Positions 27,245-37,486 of a stretch of 64,000 nucleotides of DNA are shown here, piece by piece. The DNA lies in assembly GCA_030611105.1 (NCBI GenBank), contig JAUWQL010000004.1, forward strand, positions 1 to 64,000, written 5' to 3'. The DNA is from Bacteroidales bacterium. Lineage in GTDB: Bacteria; Bacteroidota; Bacteroidia; Bacteroidales; UBA12077. The number at the start of each line of letters is the position of its first letter. The first letter of the stretch is position 1. Under the pieces are notes generated by a model. It made no database searches. It was not told the origin of the DNA and was given only the letters and a program-made list of their open reading frames with translations. Position numbers and translations under genes: made by a program.

Positions 27245-29282
27245 CTGATATTAAAAGATTGTTTTGAGTAATATAATTATTTAAGATCACAAAATTAGCA
27301 AGATCTTGTTTTAAAGAGTCAAGTAAATCTTGATTTTCGATTAATTGAAGATTTAGGTTATCTTGTAATAAAAATAACTCACCATTTGATAACAAATAAT
27401 CACCAGAAATATAATCAGTAATTTCTCGATTTGTTCTCATTAACGGAATAATATGAGTATTTCTAAATTTTTTTTCAAAATCAATTTGTTTACCCAACCA
27501 ATGTGCTTTTTCTGGCATCTTAAAATTGAAATTTTTAGATAAAAAAGGATAAAATGTAGGAGTGATGTTGGCATGAGATGATACCGATGAAAATCGAACT
27601 GGCTCTTTTAACATTGGAGAGAAAATAATAAAAGGGACATGATATATGTCGATTTTACTTTTTGCGTTTTGACTTCCTATTCGATGATCACCTGTAATAA
27701 CGAATATAGTGTTTTTATAATCTTCTCGTTTTTTATATTGGTTTAAAAAATATCTTAACGCATCATCGGTATAAAGTACAGTAGAAAATATTTCGGAATA
27801 ATTTTCAGCTTCTTTTTTCTGCGTTTCATTCATTCCAATTTCATCCAATCTTTCTAAAAACTGTTGACGATAATAATCATTGTTTGGAGGCCGAAAAGGG
27901 TGATGAAGACTTAGTGTAAGATAAATATCAAGTCGCGGTGTTTTTTGAATTGAGTCTAATATTTCAAAAGAACGCAGATATACTTTTTTATCTGGATAGC
28001 CCCAAGAAACGCCATTTTTATCCTTTTCAATTTTTGAGTATTTATTCCCAAAACTTTTCAAAATGAAGCCAATATTTTGGTAATTCATAAATTTCTCCAT
28101 ATTATCAAATCCTGTCCATCCGCCATAAAAAAAGTTGGTTTGATAATTATGATTATTTAGCCATTTAATAAGTGTGGAATGATTAATTGCAAAATCAGCT
28201 TGAATTAAATTCATAAAACCTTTTTCGCCATATGGAAGTGATCCGAAAATAGAAGGAATAACATTAAATGTTCTTTCAGAAGTACTTAAAAAGTTTTCCC
28301 AATACAAGCTTTTATTTATTAAAGAATCGATAAAGGGAGTAAAACTACCTAAATATGCATTGCTACCACAAAAAGCACTCGACAGACTTTCCATTATAAT
28401 GAAAACCAGATTTGGAGACTCTTTACTTAAATTAAAATATGAGCCCAGAATATCAGTGGTATCTGGTGTATGCTCCAATGGATATTTTCGGTTATTAAAT
28501 GGAATGTCAGAATGGACTTTTTGAAATTTTGAAACTATTTGATTAAACTCAACTGCATTAATATCTGATTTGCCCAAAAGATGATTAGCACAATTTTTTG
28601 AAAAGTATGATAATTTATTAATGGTAAGATTAAAGGCAATATCATTTGAAAAATTTCTACGGGCAGGATTCAAGTCCTTTGTTAAAAAAACACCACATAC
28701 TATAAATATGATACTAACAATAAATATTTTATTAAAAATTAATTTCCTAAAAATGATATATGCAAGAAATATTCCTAATACTATAGCAATTAAATACCTG
28801 ATAAAATCCCAAAATGTTAAATCGACAGATTCCTTGGCAATATATAAAAGCTCATTTAGTGGATAAGCAAAAACAGCATGGTCAAGCGGCACAGAGGTGT
28901 ATTTTAAATAATCTATTAAAATTAAAATAATTAGAATTAGAATTATATTGATAAAATAAAATACAACTCTGGATAGTCTTTGCGATATTTTAAAAAATAT
29001 TGTAAAAGGTAAAAAGAAGATTAAAGATATTAGTGTAATAAAGAGAAAATCATAATAAATACCATAAAATTCGAAGAATACAAAACTTAGTTTAAAACGA
29101 AAGTTATTGCTTAAATAAAAAAACTCATAAATACGAATCAGGAAAAATTCAGCAAAAAGGATTAATAGTATTATTCCATATTCGTTTAAGAATGGTTTTA
29201 GCCATCTAAAAACTTTGAGTATGTTTTTTAGAATTATATCTTTAGTGTTTTTAAAGATGTCCATCGAAAGAGTTTTTATCAC
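27237..29282 (-). CDS. LTA synthase-like sulfatase-family phosphoglycerol transferase
   Basis: N-terminal TM bundle; NLVFIIMESLSSAFCG, STSERTFNVIPSIFGSLPYGEKGFM, LSLHHPFRPP, FVITGDHRIG. Confidence 0.88.
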   Translation of the reverse strand: MIKTLSMDIFKNTKDIILKNILKVFRWLKPFLNEYGIILLILFAEFFLIRIYEFFYLSNNFRFKLSFVFFEFYGIYYDFLFITLISLIFFLPFTIFFKISQRLSRVVFYFINIILILIILILIDYLKYTSVPLDHAVFAYPLNELLYIAKESVDLTFWDFIRYLIAIVLGIFLAYIIFRKLIFNKIFIVSIIFIVCGVFLTKDLNPARRNFSNDIAFNLTINKLSYFSKNCANHLLGKSDINAVEFNQIVSKFQKVHSDIPFNNRKYPLEHTPDTTDILGSYFNLSKESPNLVFIIMESLSSAFCGSNAYLGSFTPFIDSLINKSLYWENFLSTSERTFNVIPSIFGSLPYGEKGFMNLIQADFAINHSTLIKWLNNHNYQTNFFYGGWTGFDNMEKFMNYQNIGFILKSFGNKYSKIEKDKNGVSWGYPDKKVYLRSFEILDSIQKTPRLDIYLTLSLHHPFRPPNNDYYRQQFLERLDEIGMNETQKKEAENYSEIFSTVLYTDDALRYFLNQYKKREDYKNTIFVITGDHRIGSQNAKSKIDIYHVPFIIFSPMLKEPVRFSSVSSHANITPTFYPFLSKNFNFKMPEKAHWLGKQIDFEKKFRNTHIIPLMRTNREITDYISGDYLLSNGELFLLQDNLNLQLIENQDLLDSLKQDLANFVILNNYITQNNLLISDE

Positions 29283-29358
29283 AATTATAAATTAAAAATA
29301 TTGTTAAACTAAGCAATCCTGAAAATAATTTATATTTTCGATTCATAAACTTAAAATT

Positions 29359-30285
29359 ATGTCTGAAATTTTATCAATCGTAATTCCTGCATATAACGAA
29401 GAAAATAATATTAATCTTATTTATCAGGAATTAAAAAAAGAACTTAAAGAAATTGAGTTTAAAATCATTTTTGTTGATGATGGAAGTAAAGACTGTACTT
29501 ATGATAAAATACAGGAATTAGCTGAAAAGGATAATAATATTTTTGGGATATCATTTTCCAGGAACTTTGGGAAAGAAGCGGCTATTTTAGCAGGACTAAA
29601 GGAATCTAAAACAGAATTAGTTGTTGTAATGGATTCAGATTTACAGCATCCACCTGAAGTTATTCATGAAATGGTTAAAGGAGTTGTTGAAGAAGGTTAC
29701 GATATTGTAACTACCAAAAGAATATCAAGAAAAGGTGATCCGTATTTTAAAAGTTTTATGTCGAAAAAGTTTTATAAACTAATTAATAGATTAAGCGATA
29801 CGAAAATTGTAGATGGAGCTCAGGATTTTAGAATAATGACACGACAGGTTGTTAATTCGGTATTAGAATTGGATGAATATCATCGTTTTTCAAAAGGTAT
29901 TTTTAGTTGGGTAGGTTACGATGTAAAATATATTGAGGTTGACTCATACAAACGAATAGAAGGAAAGTCCTCCTGGTCTTTCTGGAGTTTAAGTAAATAT
30001 GCTATTGAAGGGGTTGTATCTTTCTCAACCAGACCTCTGAGATTTGCTACAGTTTTTGGTTCAATAGTTTCAGTGTTATCATTTTTATATTTAATACAAG
30101 TTATCATTGAAGTATTGATTCTAGGAAAAATAGCACCTGGGTATGCCTCAACAATTGCAGTTGTGTTATTTTTAGGCGGGATTCAATTATTAGCATTAGG
30201 GATTATCGGAGAATATATTTCAAGAACTTATATGCAAGTTAAAAAAAGGCCGCATTATTTTATAAAAAAACGTTGCGGTAAATAA
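29359..30285 (+). CDS. GT2 family polyprenyl-phosphate glycosyltransferase (GtrB/DPMS-like)
   Basis: SIVIPAYNEENNINLIYQEL, FVDDGSKDCT, DSDLQHPPEVI, two C-terminal TM helices ending GEYISRTYMQVKKRPHYFIKK. Confidence 0.93.
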   Translation: MSEILSIVIPAYNEENNINLIYQELKKELKEIEFKIIFVDDGSKDCTYDKIQELAEKDNNIFGISFSRNFGKEAAILAGLKESKTELVVVMDSDLQHPPEVIHEMVKGVVEEGYDIVTTKRISRKGDPYFKSFMSKKFYKLINRLSDTKIVDGAQDFRIMTRQVVNSVLELDEYHRFSKGIFSWVGYDVKYIEVDSYKRIEGKSSWSFWSLSKYAIEGVVSFSTRPLRFATVFGSIVSVLSFLYLIQVIIEVLILGKIAPGYASTIAVVLFLGGIQLLALGIIGEYISRTYMQVKKRPHYFIKKRCGK

Positions 30286-30316
30286 ATCAACTACAAATAA
30301 ATCAAATTACATTAAG

Positions 30317-32623
30317 GTGAATATCAAAAGCATTAAATCATTTGGAGTTGTTGGTAATGTGGTATTATCATCAATTTTACTGGTAATTTTTTACGGTACA
30401 ATTTTAAAAAATGCAAACAACACCTATTTTTCTGCATCAGGTGATGGACTAAAAAGTACATTTGGATCGGCTTATCATTTGAATTACGATACTACCTATT
30501 TGCGAACTGCTTATATGAATTATCCCTTTGGAGAATCAGTTTTTTACACCGGAGGACAACCCGTAATCGTTAATTCTTTTAAATTGCTGAAAAGCATAGG
30601 AATAGATTTATCGTCAAATTTAGTGGGAATTATTAATATTTGGATGCTGTTTTCCATTGCCCTTGGTGCATTGTTCATCTATTTAATCTTAAGAGAATTA
30701 AATCTGCCGATAATTTATAGCATTGTGGTTAGTAATATTATAATTTTTATGTCTCCACAACTTGACAGGTTTGGCGGACATTATAATCTTGCATATTTGT
30801 ATTTTATTCCTTTAATGATTTATCTGTTTTTTCTTTTTTACAGAAAACGAAAACTCTATTTATCTATACTACTGGGATTAGTCGCATTGTTGTCATTAGG
30901 TACACACGCATATTTCTTTGGATTTTATGCCATTTTACTAATTTGTTTTTGGGTAGGAGCTTTTCTTTATGATAAAAAGTCTTTTGGAAATATTAAGTTT
31001 ATTTTATTAAATATTTTTATCCAGTTTATTTTACCGTTTATCATTTTTCAGGCATTAATGCTTTTATCCGGTGAAATGCATGATAGAACTTCATATCCCT
31101 GGGGATTCTTTTCTTTTATCGCATATCCACAAGGCATTTTTTATCCGTTAACAAGGGCTTATGGTAAGTTTATTTATGTAAAGCAGGTTCCCTGGGAAGG
31201 TATTTCCTATATAGGTTTGGTTTCGCTAATTGGATTCCTTTTTATAATCTACAATTCGGTAAAAAAACAAAGAAAAGATAAAGCTTGGAATTTTCTAAAG
31301 ATTACTGACAGTCCGTACCTTAATATTTTATTTTGGTCATCTTTTGTGGCATTATTATATAGTTTCGGGATGCCATTTACTTTGGGTTTACAAAAGCTAT
31401 TTAACCATATGGGAATGCTTAAACAATTAAGGGCTCCTGGCAGATTCGCCTGGCTTTTCTTTTACACCATAAATATTACGACATTCTATTTACTATGGAA
31501 CTATTATAAGCAAGGTAAAAAGATATTAGCACTGTCAATTTTGGGTTTTGCTTTAATTTGGGGAAGTTATGATTCATATCTGAATGTTAAATCTCAACCA
31601 AAATTTATTAATAACACAATTGAAAGTTTGAATGATAAAGAAAACGAAACTGAAATAAATCAGTGGTATAACGAAATTGATTTTGAAAAATATCAGGCAA
31701 TTATTCCACTTCCTTATTATCATGTAGGATGTGAGAATTACAGTCTTTACAAAGGTTCTGCCAGTATTGGGCAGTCTTTTATTACTTCCATGAAAACAGG
31801 ATTGCCTTTAACTTCTGTAATGTTAAGTCGTACCTCGATGGAACAGTCTGTTAAAAATATACAGTTGTTTTTAGAACCATATAACTCTTTTGATATTATT
31901 GATTTGTGGCCAAGCGAAAAACCTTTTCTGGTATTGTTTACAAAGAAAGATTTTTTAGATGAAAATGAAAGAAGAATTAAAAATAAAGCAAAACTTTTAA
32001 CTTATAACAGTGAGATGGAAATCAGAGAAATTACAATTGATGATTTTAAAGAAATTTTAAAAGAAACAAAGGAGAAAGTTAAAACAGAAATAGAGTTTGA
32101 AGAACTTTTTGATGTAGATGGATTTTTAAGTACAGATTCTATTTATAACTTTTATTACGAAAGTTTTGGAGACAAGTACTCTGGTGAATCTCCATTAGGT
32201 GAAAATTGCTATTGCGGTATTATTACTAAACAAAATTTGGTTCTGGAAACCAAAATTGCAAATATTGATACTACAAAAAATTATATTATTTCGCTGTGGG
32301 TGGAGAATATGGATAGGGATTTATATCCCAGAACAAAATTAACAGTATCTATTTTTAATGAATCGGGAAAAAAATACTATAATAATAAAATTGACATCTG
32401 GCGAAAAACTAAAATCATTGATTCAAATGGTTGGGGATTGGTAGAATTTGAGATTGAATTCAAAGAACCAACAGGTAAATTAAGTATTTCAATGAAGAAT
32501 AAGTTGATGACCAAGGGTGAACTTAAAGTTGATGAAATATTAATTAGGCCTTCAGGAATAGACCTGTATTATAAGGATGCAGACTTTATTTATAAGAATA
32601 ATAGATTTTATATAATGCATTAA
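30317..32623 (+). CDS. large GT-C-like integral membrane protein with C-terminal soluble beta-rich domain
   Basis: Many TM helices after an N-terminal periplasmic loop, followed by a ~150-aa C-terminal beta-rich region; directly downstream of a GtrB-like GT2. Start uses a non-ATG codon (GTG) or is uncertain. Confidence 0.6.
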   Translation: MNIKSIKSFGVVGNVVLSSILLVIFYGTILKNANNTYFSASGDGLKSTFGSAYHLNYDTTYLRTAYMNYPFGESVFYTGGQPVIVNSFKLLKSIGIDLSSNLVGIINIWMLFSIALGALFIYLILRELNLPIIYSIVVSNIIIFMSPQLDRFGGHYNLAYLYFIPLMIYLFFLFYRKRKLYLSILLGLVALLSLGTHAYFFGFYAILLICFWVGAFLYDKKSFGNIKFILLNIFIQFILPFIIFQALMLLSGEMHDRTSYPWGFFSFIAYPQGIFYPLTRAYGKFIYVKQVPWEGISYIGLVSLIGFLFIIYNSVKKQRKDKAWNFLKITDSPYLNILFWSSFVALLYSFGMPFTLGLQKLFNHMGMLKQLRAPGRFAWLFFYTINITTFYLLWNYYKQGKKILALSILGFALIWGSYDSYLNVKSQPKFINNTIESLNDKENETEINQWYNEIDFEKYQAIIPLPYYHVGCENYSLYKGSASIGQSFITSMKTGLPLTSVMLSRTSMEQSVKNIQLFLEPYNSFDIIDLWPSEKPFLVLFTKKDFLDENERRIKNKAKLLTYNSEMEIREITIDDFKEILKETKEKVKTEIEFEELFDVDGFLSTDSIYNFYYESFGDKYSGESPLGENCYCGIITKQNLVLETKIANIDTTKNYIISLWVENMDRDLYPRTKLTVSIFNESGKKYYNNKIDIWRKTKIIDSNGWGLVEFEIEFKEPTGKLSISMKNKLMTKGELKVDEILIRPSGIDLYYKDADFIYKNNRFYIMH

Positions 32624-32720
32624 AATAATTAAGAAGTAGAAAAATAAAAAAAAATGAGAAAATTATTTATAATTTAAGTTTAAAAAAGTTATTTTTAGTA
32701 AAATTAAACACAAATATATT

Positions 32721-33863
32721 ATGAGAAAAAAGACAATCGTATTATTACTATTTTTTTTAGGCATTAATTTTTTGAATGAACTCTATGCCCAAATTCCTGA
32801 AAATGACAAAAATTGGGAATTGATTATAAACGAAGAGTTTGATAACATTAATGTATTTAATAGTAGATGGCAAAAAAGTTATTGGGGGTGGAATACTAAT
32901 TTTGCCAACTGTACTCCTGAACTACAAGTATATAAGCCAGAAAACGTTGGGATATCAACAGTGAATGGCGGAAAGTTAACTTTAACAGCAAAGAAAGAGA
33001 CTGCCTGGGATTTAGTCTTTGAATGGGAAGATACTACTGAAGTTTTATGTGATGGGATACAAAATTACAGAAAATTTGATTACACATCTGGAGTAATTGC
33101 ATCAAAATCAAAATACTCTTATGGTTATTACGAGATTAAATGTAAACTACCTAAAGGAAAAGGTTTTTGGCCAGCATTTTGGTTATGGGCTGGTCCAGAT
33201 TGTAATTACGGGCATGAAATTGATATTTTAGAAGTACATGGAGGATTGAGTGAACATTTGGTTAGTTATGGAGCAAATAATTGGTGGTCTGAAGGAGTTG
33301 ATTGTGAAGATAATAGTGACCAGAAGTTAATTGAAAATATACCAAGAATGGATTTAAATTATTATACATATTCATGTGAATGGATTCCAAACCAATTATC
33401 TTGGTATTATAACTCAAATTCTAATCCTGTCAAAATATTTAAGGGGCAATATGTTCCTAGAAAACCTAGACATATAATAGCGAATTTAGCAATAGATCAG
33501 TATCATCCGCCAGATTATTCAGGTGTAATAATTCTTAAAAAAGAGCAATTTTTGCAAAAAGATGAAAAGATTTTAATCGAAAAACCAGGTACTAGTATTA
33601 CAATTTTTCCATCATCGGTGTATATTGATTATATTAGATATTATAGGCTAAAAATGGATTGTAATACTTCTATAAATCAAAGTGGATTTAATTTCACTTC
33701 GCATAATTATGCGGTTAAAAAATCATATACTTTATATAATTCAACAGTACCGACAAATAGCAAAAATACATTAAGAGCAACAGATTTTATTTTACTCGAA
33801 AGTAATTTTACTGTGCCGTTAGGGAGTGAATTAGCAATTATACCAACACCTTGTATTAATTAA
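32721..33863 (+). CDS. secreted glycoside hydrolase family 16 protein
   Basis: Signal peptide; GH16 catalytic motif HEIDILEVHG, YSYGYYEIKCKLPKGKGFWPAFWLWAG. Confidence 0.88.
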   Translation: MRKKTIVLLLFFLGINFLNELYAQIPENDKNWELIINEEFDNINVFNSRWQKSYWGWNTNFANCTPELQVYKPENVGISTVNGGKLTLTAKKETAWDLVFEWEDTTEVLCDGIQNYRKFDYTSGVIASKSKYSYGYYEIKCKLPKGKGFWPAFWLWAGPDCNYGHEIDILEVHGGLSEHLVSYGANNWWSEGVDCEDNSDQKLIENIPRMDLNYYTYSCEWIPNQLSWYYNSNSNPVKIFKGQYVPRKPRHIIANLAIDQYHPPDYSGVIILKKEQFLQKDEKILIEKPGTSITIFPSSVYIDYIRYYRLKMDCNTSINQSGFNFTSHNYAVKKSYTLYNSTVPTNSKNTLRATDFILLESNFTVPLGSELAIIPTPCIN

Positions 33864-33883
33864 TAATAGTTAAAATTTATATT

Positions 33884-34948
33884 ATGAACAAAAATAAAAT
33901 TAAAGTATTTACATTAATAATGATTAGTTTCATTTTAAGTAGTTTAAATGGATATTCTCAACTTAAAGTTATAAGTAATGGAAAGGTGGTATAGGAACAT
34001 ACAATCCAACAGCCAAGTTAGAAGTATTGGGTGATGGGACATCGGAAATTAGGTTGTGGGCTAAAAATTCAAATACAGCCAGAATATGGGCAATAAATTA
34101 TATTTATGCTTACGGTTTTGGCGTAGATGGTAACGGTATGGGACATATTTATTCTAATTTAAATAACCCATTATCATTAGTTAGTTTCTATCAAAATAAA
34201 GTTGGAATAAGGAGAACCCCATATTATACTTTAGATGTTAATGGTACTATCCGTGGAGTTGTGGTAACTCCGTCAGATGAACGTTTGAAAAGTAATATTA
34301 AACCATTGCAAAATAACCTTAAACTTATAAGAGGTATAAATGGTGTTTCATATAATTATAAAAATGATGAAGAATCTGATATGAAATCTCAAAAAGAACG
34401 TTTTGGTTTTATTGCCCAAGATCTTGAGAAAAGCATGCCAAATCTAGTGTATAAGGATGATGAAGGTTTATTGTCTATAGATTATATTTCTATGATACCT
34501 GTATTAGTAGAAGCTGTCAAGGAACTTGATATTGCTCAAAAAGAAAATGAAATACTAAAAACTAAATTGGATGTAATTACAGAGGAGCTGGAATATATAA
34601 AAGAAAATTATGAAGAATTAAAAGATAAGGTCATAACACTTGAGACATCAACAAATAAAAAGTTTAATATTGATGATATTAATTCTGACAATCCAAAATT
34701 ACTTCAGAATAAGCCAAATCCTTTTGATAAAGAAACCAAAATAAGTTTTTATTTACCCGTTGAAAAGAATAATGCATTTATATATATATGACATGCAGGG
34801 AACTCAAATAAAATCTTTTAACTTATCAGTTACTGGATACTCGGATATAACTTTAAGAAATACAGGGTTGCAACCAGGAATTTATATGTATTCATTAATT
34901 GTTGATGGACAAGAGATTGATACTAAACGCATGATTCTTACAGAATAG
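33884..34948 (+). pseudogene. tail-fibre/S74 (intramolecular chaperone) domain protein with T9SS type A sorting domain, split by two frameshifts
   Basis: Signal peptide ORF MNKNKIKVFTLIMISFILSSLNGYSQLKVISNGKVV* ; then frame GGIGTYNPTAKLEVLGDGTSEIRLW...TPSDERLKSNIKPL...; then frame with IYDMQGTQIKSFNLSVTGYSDITLRNTGLQPGIYMYSLIVDGQEIDTKRMILTE. Breaks near 33985-33990 and at the TA run 34780-34789. Confidence 0.8.
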
Positions 34949-34969
34949 CTAATTATATTCTTGAGATAG

Positions 34970-35002
34970 AAAACTCCCTTTCTTTTTAATAAAGGGAGTT
35001 TT
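34970..35002 (+). terminator. rho-independent terminator
   Basis: AAAACTCCCTTT ... AAAGGGAGTTTT. Confidence 0.75.
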
Positions 35003-35028
35003 GCTTTAAAATATTATAATGAATTTAT

Positions 35029-36516
35029 ATGTTAACAAGAAATAATTACCATACAATAATAAAAATACTTTTATTTATTGGAATTGTTTATTTCCCTATT
35101 TTCCTTCATTTAGAGTATTTACCTATAAGAATTTGGGATGAATCCAGATTAGCATTAAATGCATATGAAATGCATGAAAATGGCAATTTTCTGGTTACTT
35201 ACTTTAAAGGTAATCCTGATATGTGGAATACTAAGCCACCTTTAATGATTTGGTCTCAGGTGTTTTTTATAAAATTGTTTGGAGTAGGGGAATTGGCAAT
35301 TAGATTGCCTGCAGCACTTGCAGCATTCTTAACTTGCGTTGTTCTAATTATCTTTTCTTTAAAATATTTAAAGTCGTATTGGTTTGGATTGTTCGCGGTT
35401 ATTATATTAATAACATCAAAAGGATTTATTTCTGTGCACGGTGCCAAGACAGGAGATTATGATTCGTTATTAGTGTTTTTTCTGACACTTTCATCTTTGG
35501 CATTTTTCATGTATTTGCAGAACATTGAGAATAACAAAAAATACATATACTTTTTCTTCATAGGGCTGATTTTAGCTGTTTTAACTAAGGGAATCGTAGG
35601 TTTAATGTTAACTCCGACATTATTTTTATTTACTTTAATAAAGAAAAAACTGGTATTTATTTTAAAGGATAAACATTTTTATATTAATCTGGGAATTTTT
35701 ATAATTATTGTTTTTGGATATTACTTTTTACGAGAACTTAAAAACCCGGGATATATCAAGGCCGTTTTTGATAATGAGCTTGGGGGCAGATATATGGATA
35801 CATTAGGTGGGCATAAGCACGGATTCTGGTATTTTTATAAAAATATAATTAATGAGAGATTTAAGATTTGGTATTGGATCGTTCCAATTGGAGTAATAAT
35901 CGGGTTTATTCATAGGAATAAAAAGATTAAAAGCATAACACTTTTTACGTTATTAATAATAGTACAATATTTCCTGACAATCTCTTTCAGCCATACAAAA
36001 CTAAGCTGGTACGATTTACCATTATATCCATTTTTGTCGGTATTAGTTTCGATTCCAATATTCTGGATTTTTACGAAATTACGTTACAATAAATTTTTGA
36101 ATTCTAATTTATTTTATAAAACAATCCCTTTTTTAATTGTAATTGCAATATTTATTAGTTCGTATCAATCTATAATAAATAAAGTATTTAAACCAAAGGA
36201 AAACCCATGGGATCAGGAATTTTATAACATAAGCTATTTTATGAAGGATGCAGTAAAATCAAATAAAAATTTTAATAACCATTTACTAGTTTATCATGGG
36301 TACAATGCGCATTTGTATTTTTATACCAAGTTATTAAATGATAAAAAACAGAATATAAAAATAATTTCAAAAGAAGAGATAAAGGGAAGTGAGACAATTA
36401 TTGCTGACCAAAAAGAAACTAAAGAATATATTGAAGATAATTTCTTGTATGAAATTATAGAAAAATATAAAAACGTTAATGTTTACAAATTAGAAAAACC
36501 CCGGTTAAATGAATGA
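35029..36516 (+). CDS. ArnT/PMT-like GT39-family glycosyltransferase
   Basis: N-terminal WDESRLALNAYEMHENGNFLVTYFKGNPDMWNTKPPLMIWSQVFFIKLFGVGELAIRLPAALAAF (GT39/PMT_2 signature); multi-TM. Confidence 0.88.
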   Translation: MLTRNNYHTIIKILLFIGIVYFPIFLHLEYLPIRIWDESRLALNAYEMHENGNFLVTYFKGNPDMWNTKPPLMIWSQVFFIKLFGVGELAIRLPAALAAFLTCVVLIIFSLKYLKSYWFGLFAVIILITSKGFISVHGAKTGDYDSLLVFFLTLSSLAFFMYLQNIENNKKYIYFFFIGLILAVLTKGIVGLMLTPTLFLFTLIKKKLVFILKDKHFYINLGIFIIIVFGYYFLRELKNPGYIKAVFDNELGGRYMDTLGGHKHGFWYFYKNIINERFKIWYWIVPIGVIIGFIHRNKKIKSITLFTLLIIVQYFLTISFSHTKLSWYDLPLYPFLSVLVSIPIFWIFTKLRYNKFLNSNLFYKTIPFLIVIAIFISSYQSIINKVFKPKENPWDQEFYNISYFMKDAVKSNKNFNNHLLVYHGYNAHLYFYTKLLNDKKQNIKIISKEEIKGSETIIADQKETKEYIEDNFLYEIIEKYKNVNVYKLEKPRLNE

Positions 36517-37444
36517 TATTTCAGTAATCATACCAATTTATAATGAAGAAAGTAACCTAGATGAATTATACAATCGCCTTGAGAAATCTGTATTAAAGGT
36601 GTCATCAAATTATGAAATTTTATTTATAAACGATGGAAGTATTGATAATTCGTTAGAGAAAATTAAAGAATTTGCAGGTAAAAATAAAAATGTCCGATAC
36701 CTAAGTTTTAGCAGGAACTTTGGCCATCAAATTGCAATTTCTGCAGGAATTGATAAATGTTCAGGTGATACTGTTATTATTATTGACGGTGATTTACAAG
36801 ATCCCCCTGAACTAATTCCGGATTTATATAAAAAACACAAAGAAGGTTATAATGTAGTTTATGCCAAAAGGAAAACCCGAAAAGGAGAGAATCTTTTCAA
36901 GAAAATAACAGCAAAATTCTTTTATAGAATATTGTCAAAGATTACATCAGTTAATATACCCCTGGACACCGGAGATTTTAGATTAATTGATGATAAGATA
37001 CTAAAAAGCCTAAAATTAATGCCTGAAAAACACAAGTTCATTCGTGGTCAAATATCATGGCTCGGATTTAAACAAACTTTTATTGAATATGATAGGGATT
37101 CAAGAAAGCATGGCGAAACAAAGTTCACGTATAGAAAAATGATGAATTTTGCAATTGATGGGATTACTTCATTTTCTGCATTCCCATTGAAAATCGTTAC
37201 TTTCCTTGGTTTTATAGTTTCTCTTTTTTCTTTAATTGTTATTCTATATGCTATATATTCTAGGTTCATATTAGATAGAGTTATTACGGGCTGGACTTCT
37301 CTTATTATAAGTACAATGTTTATTGGAGGTGTTCAGCTTTTATCCATAGGAATAATAGGAGAATATATCAGCAGAATTAATAACGAAGTAAAGAACAGGC
37401 CATTATATATTGTTGAAGAGGATAATATAGACATGAAACTCTAA
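36509..37444 (+). CDS. GT2 family polyprenyl-phosphate glycosyltransferase (GtrB-like)
   Basis: SVIIPIYNEESNLDELYNRL, FINDGSIDNS, DGDLQDPPELIPDL, GEYISRINNEVKNRPLYIVEE; 8-bp overlap with the upstream GT39. Confidence 0.93.
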   Translation: MNDISVIIPIYNEESNLDELYNRLEKSVLKVSSNYEILFINDGSIDNSLEKIKEFAGKNKNVRYLSFSRNFGHQIAISAGIDKCSGDTVIIIDGDLQDPPELIPDLYKKHKEGYNVVYAKRKTRKGENLFKKITAKFFYRILSKITSVNIPLDTGDFRLIDDKILKSLKLMPEKHKFIRGQISWLGFKQTFIEYDRDSRKHGETKFTYRKMMNFAIDGITSFSAFPLKIVTFLGFIVSLFSLIVILYAIYSRFILDRVITGWTSLIISTMFIGGVQLLSIGIIGEYISRINNEVKNRPLYIVEEDNIDMKL

Positions 37445-37486
37445 ACTTTGAACTTTATACCATATATTTTTTAGGTCGAACTCAGG

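Noticed and set aside
27237-29282. Lateral acquisition from Gram-positives because of an LtaS-like protein
   Set aside because: LtaS-superfamily sulfatase phosphoglycerol transferases are common in Gram-negative Bacteroidota; the SERTFNVIPSIFGSLPYGEKGFM motif looks native.
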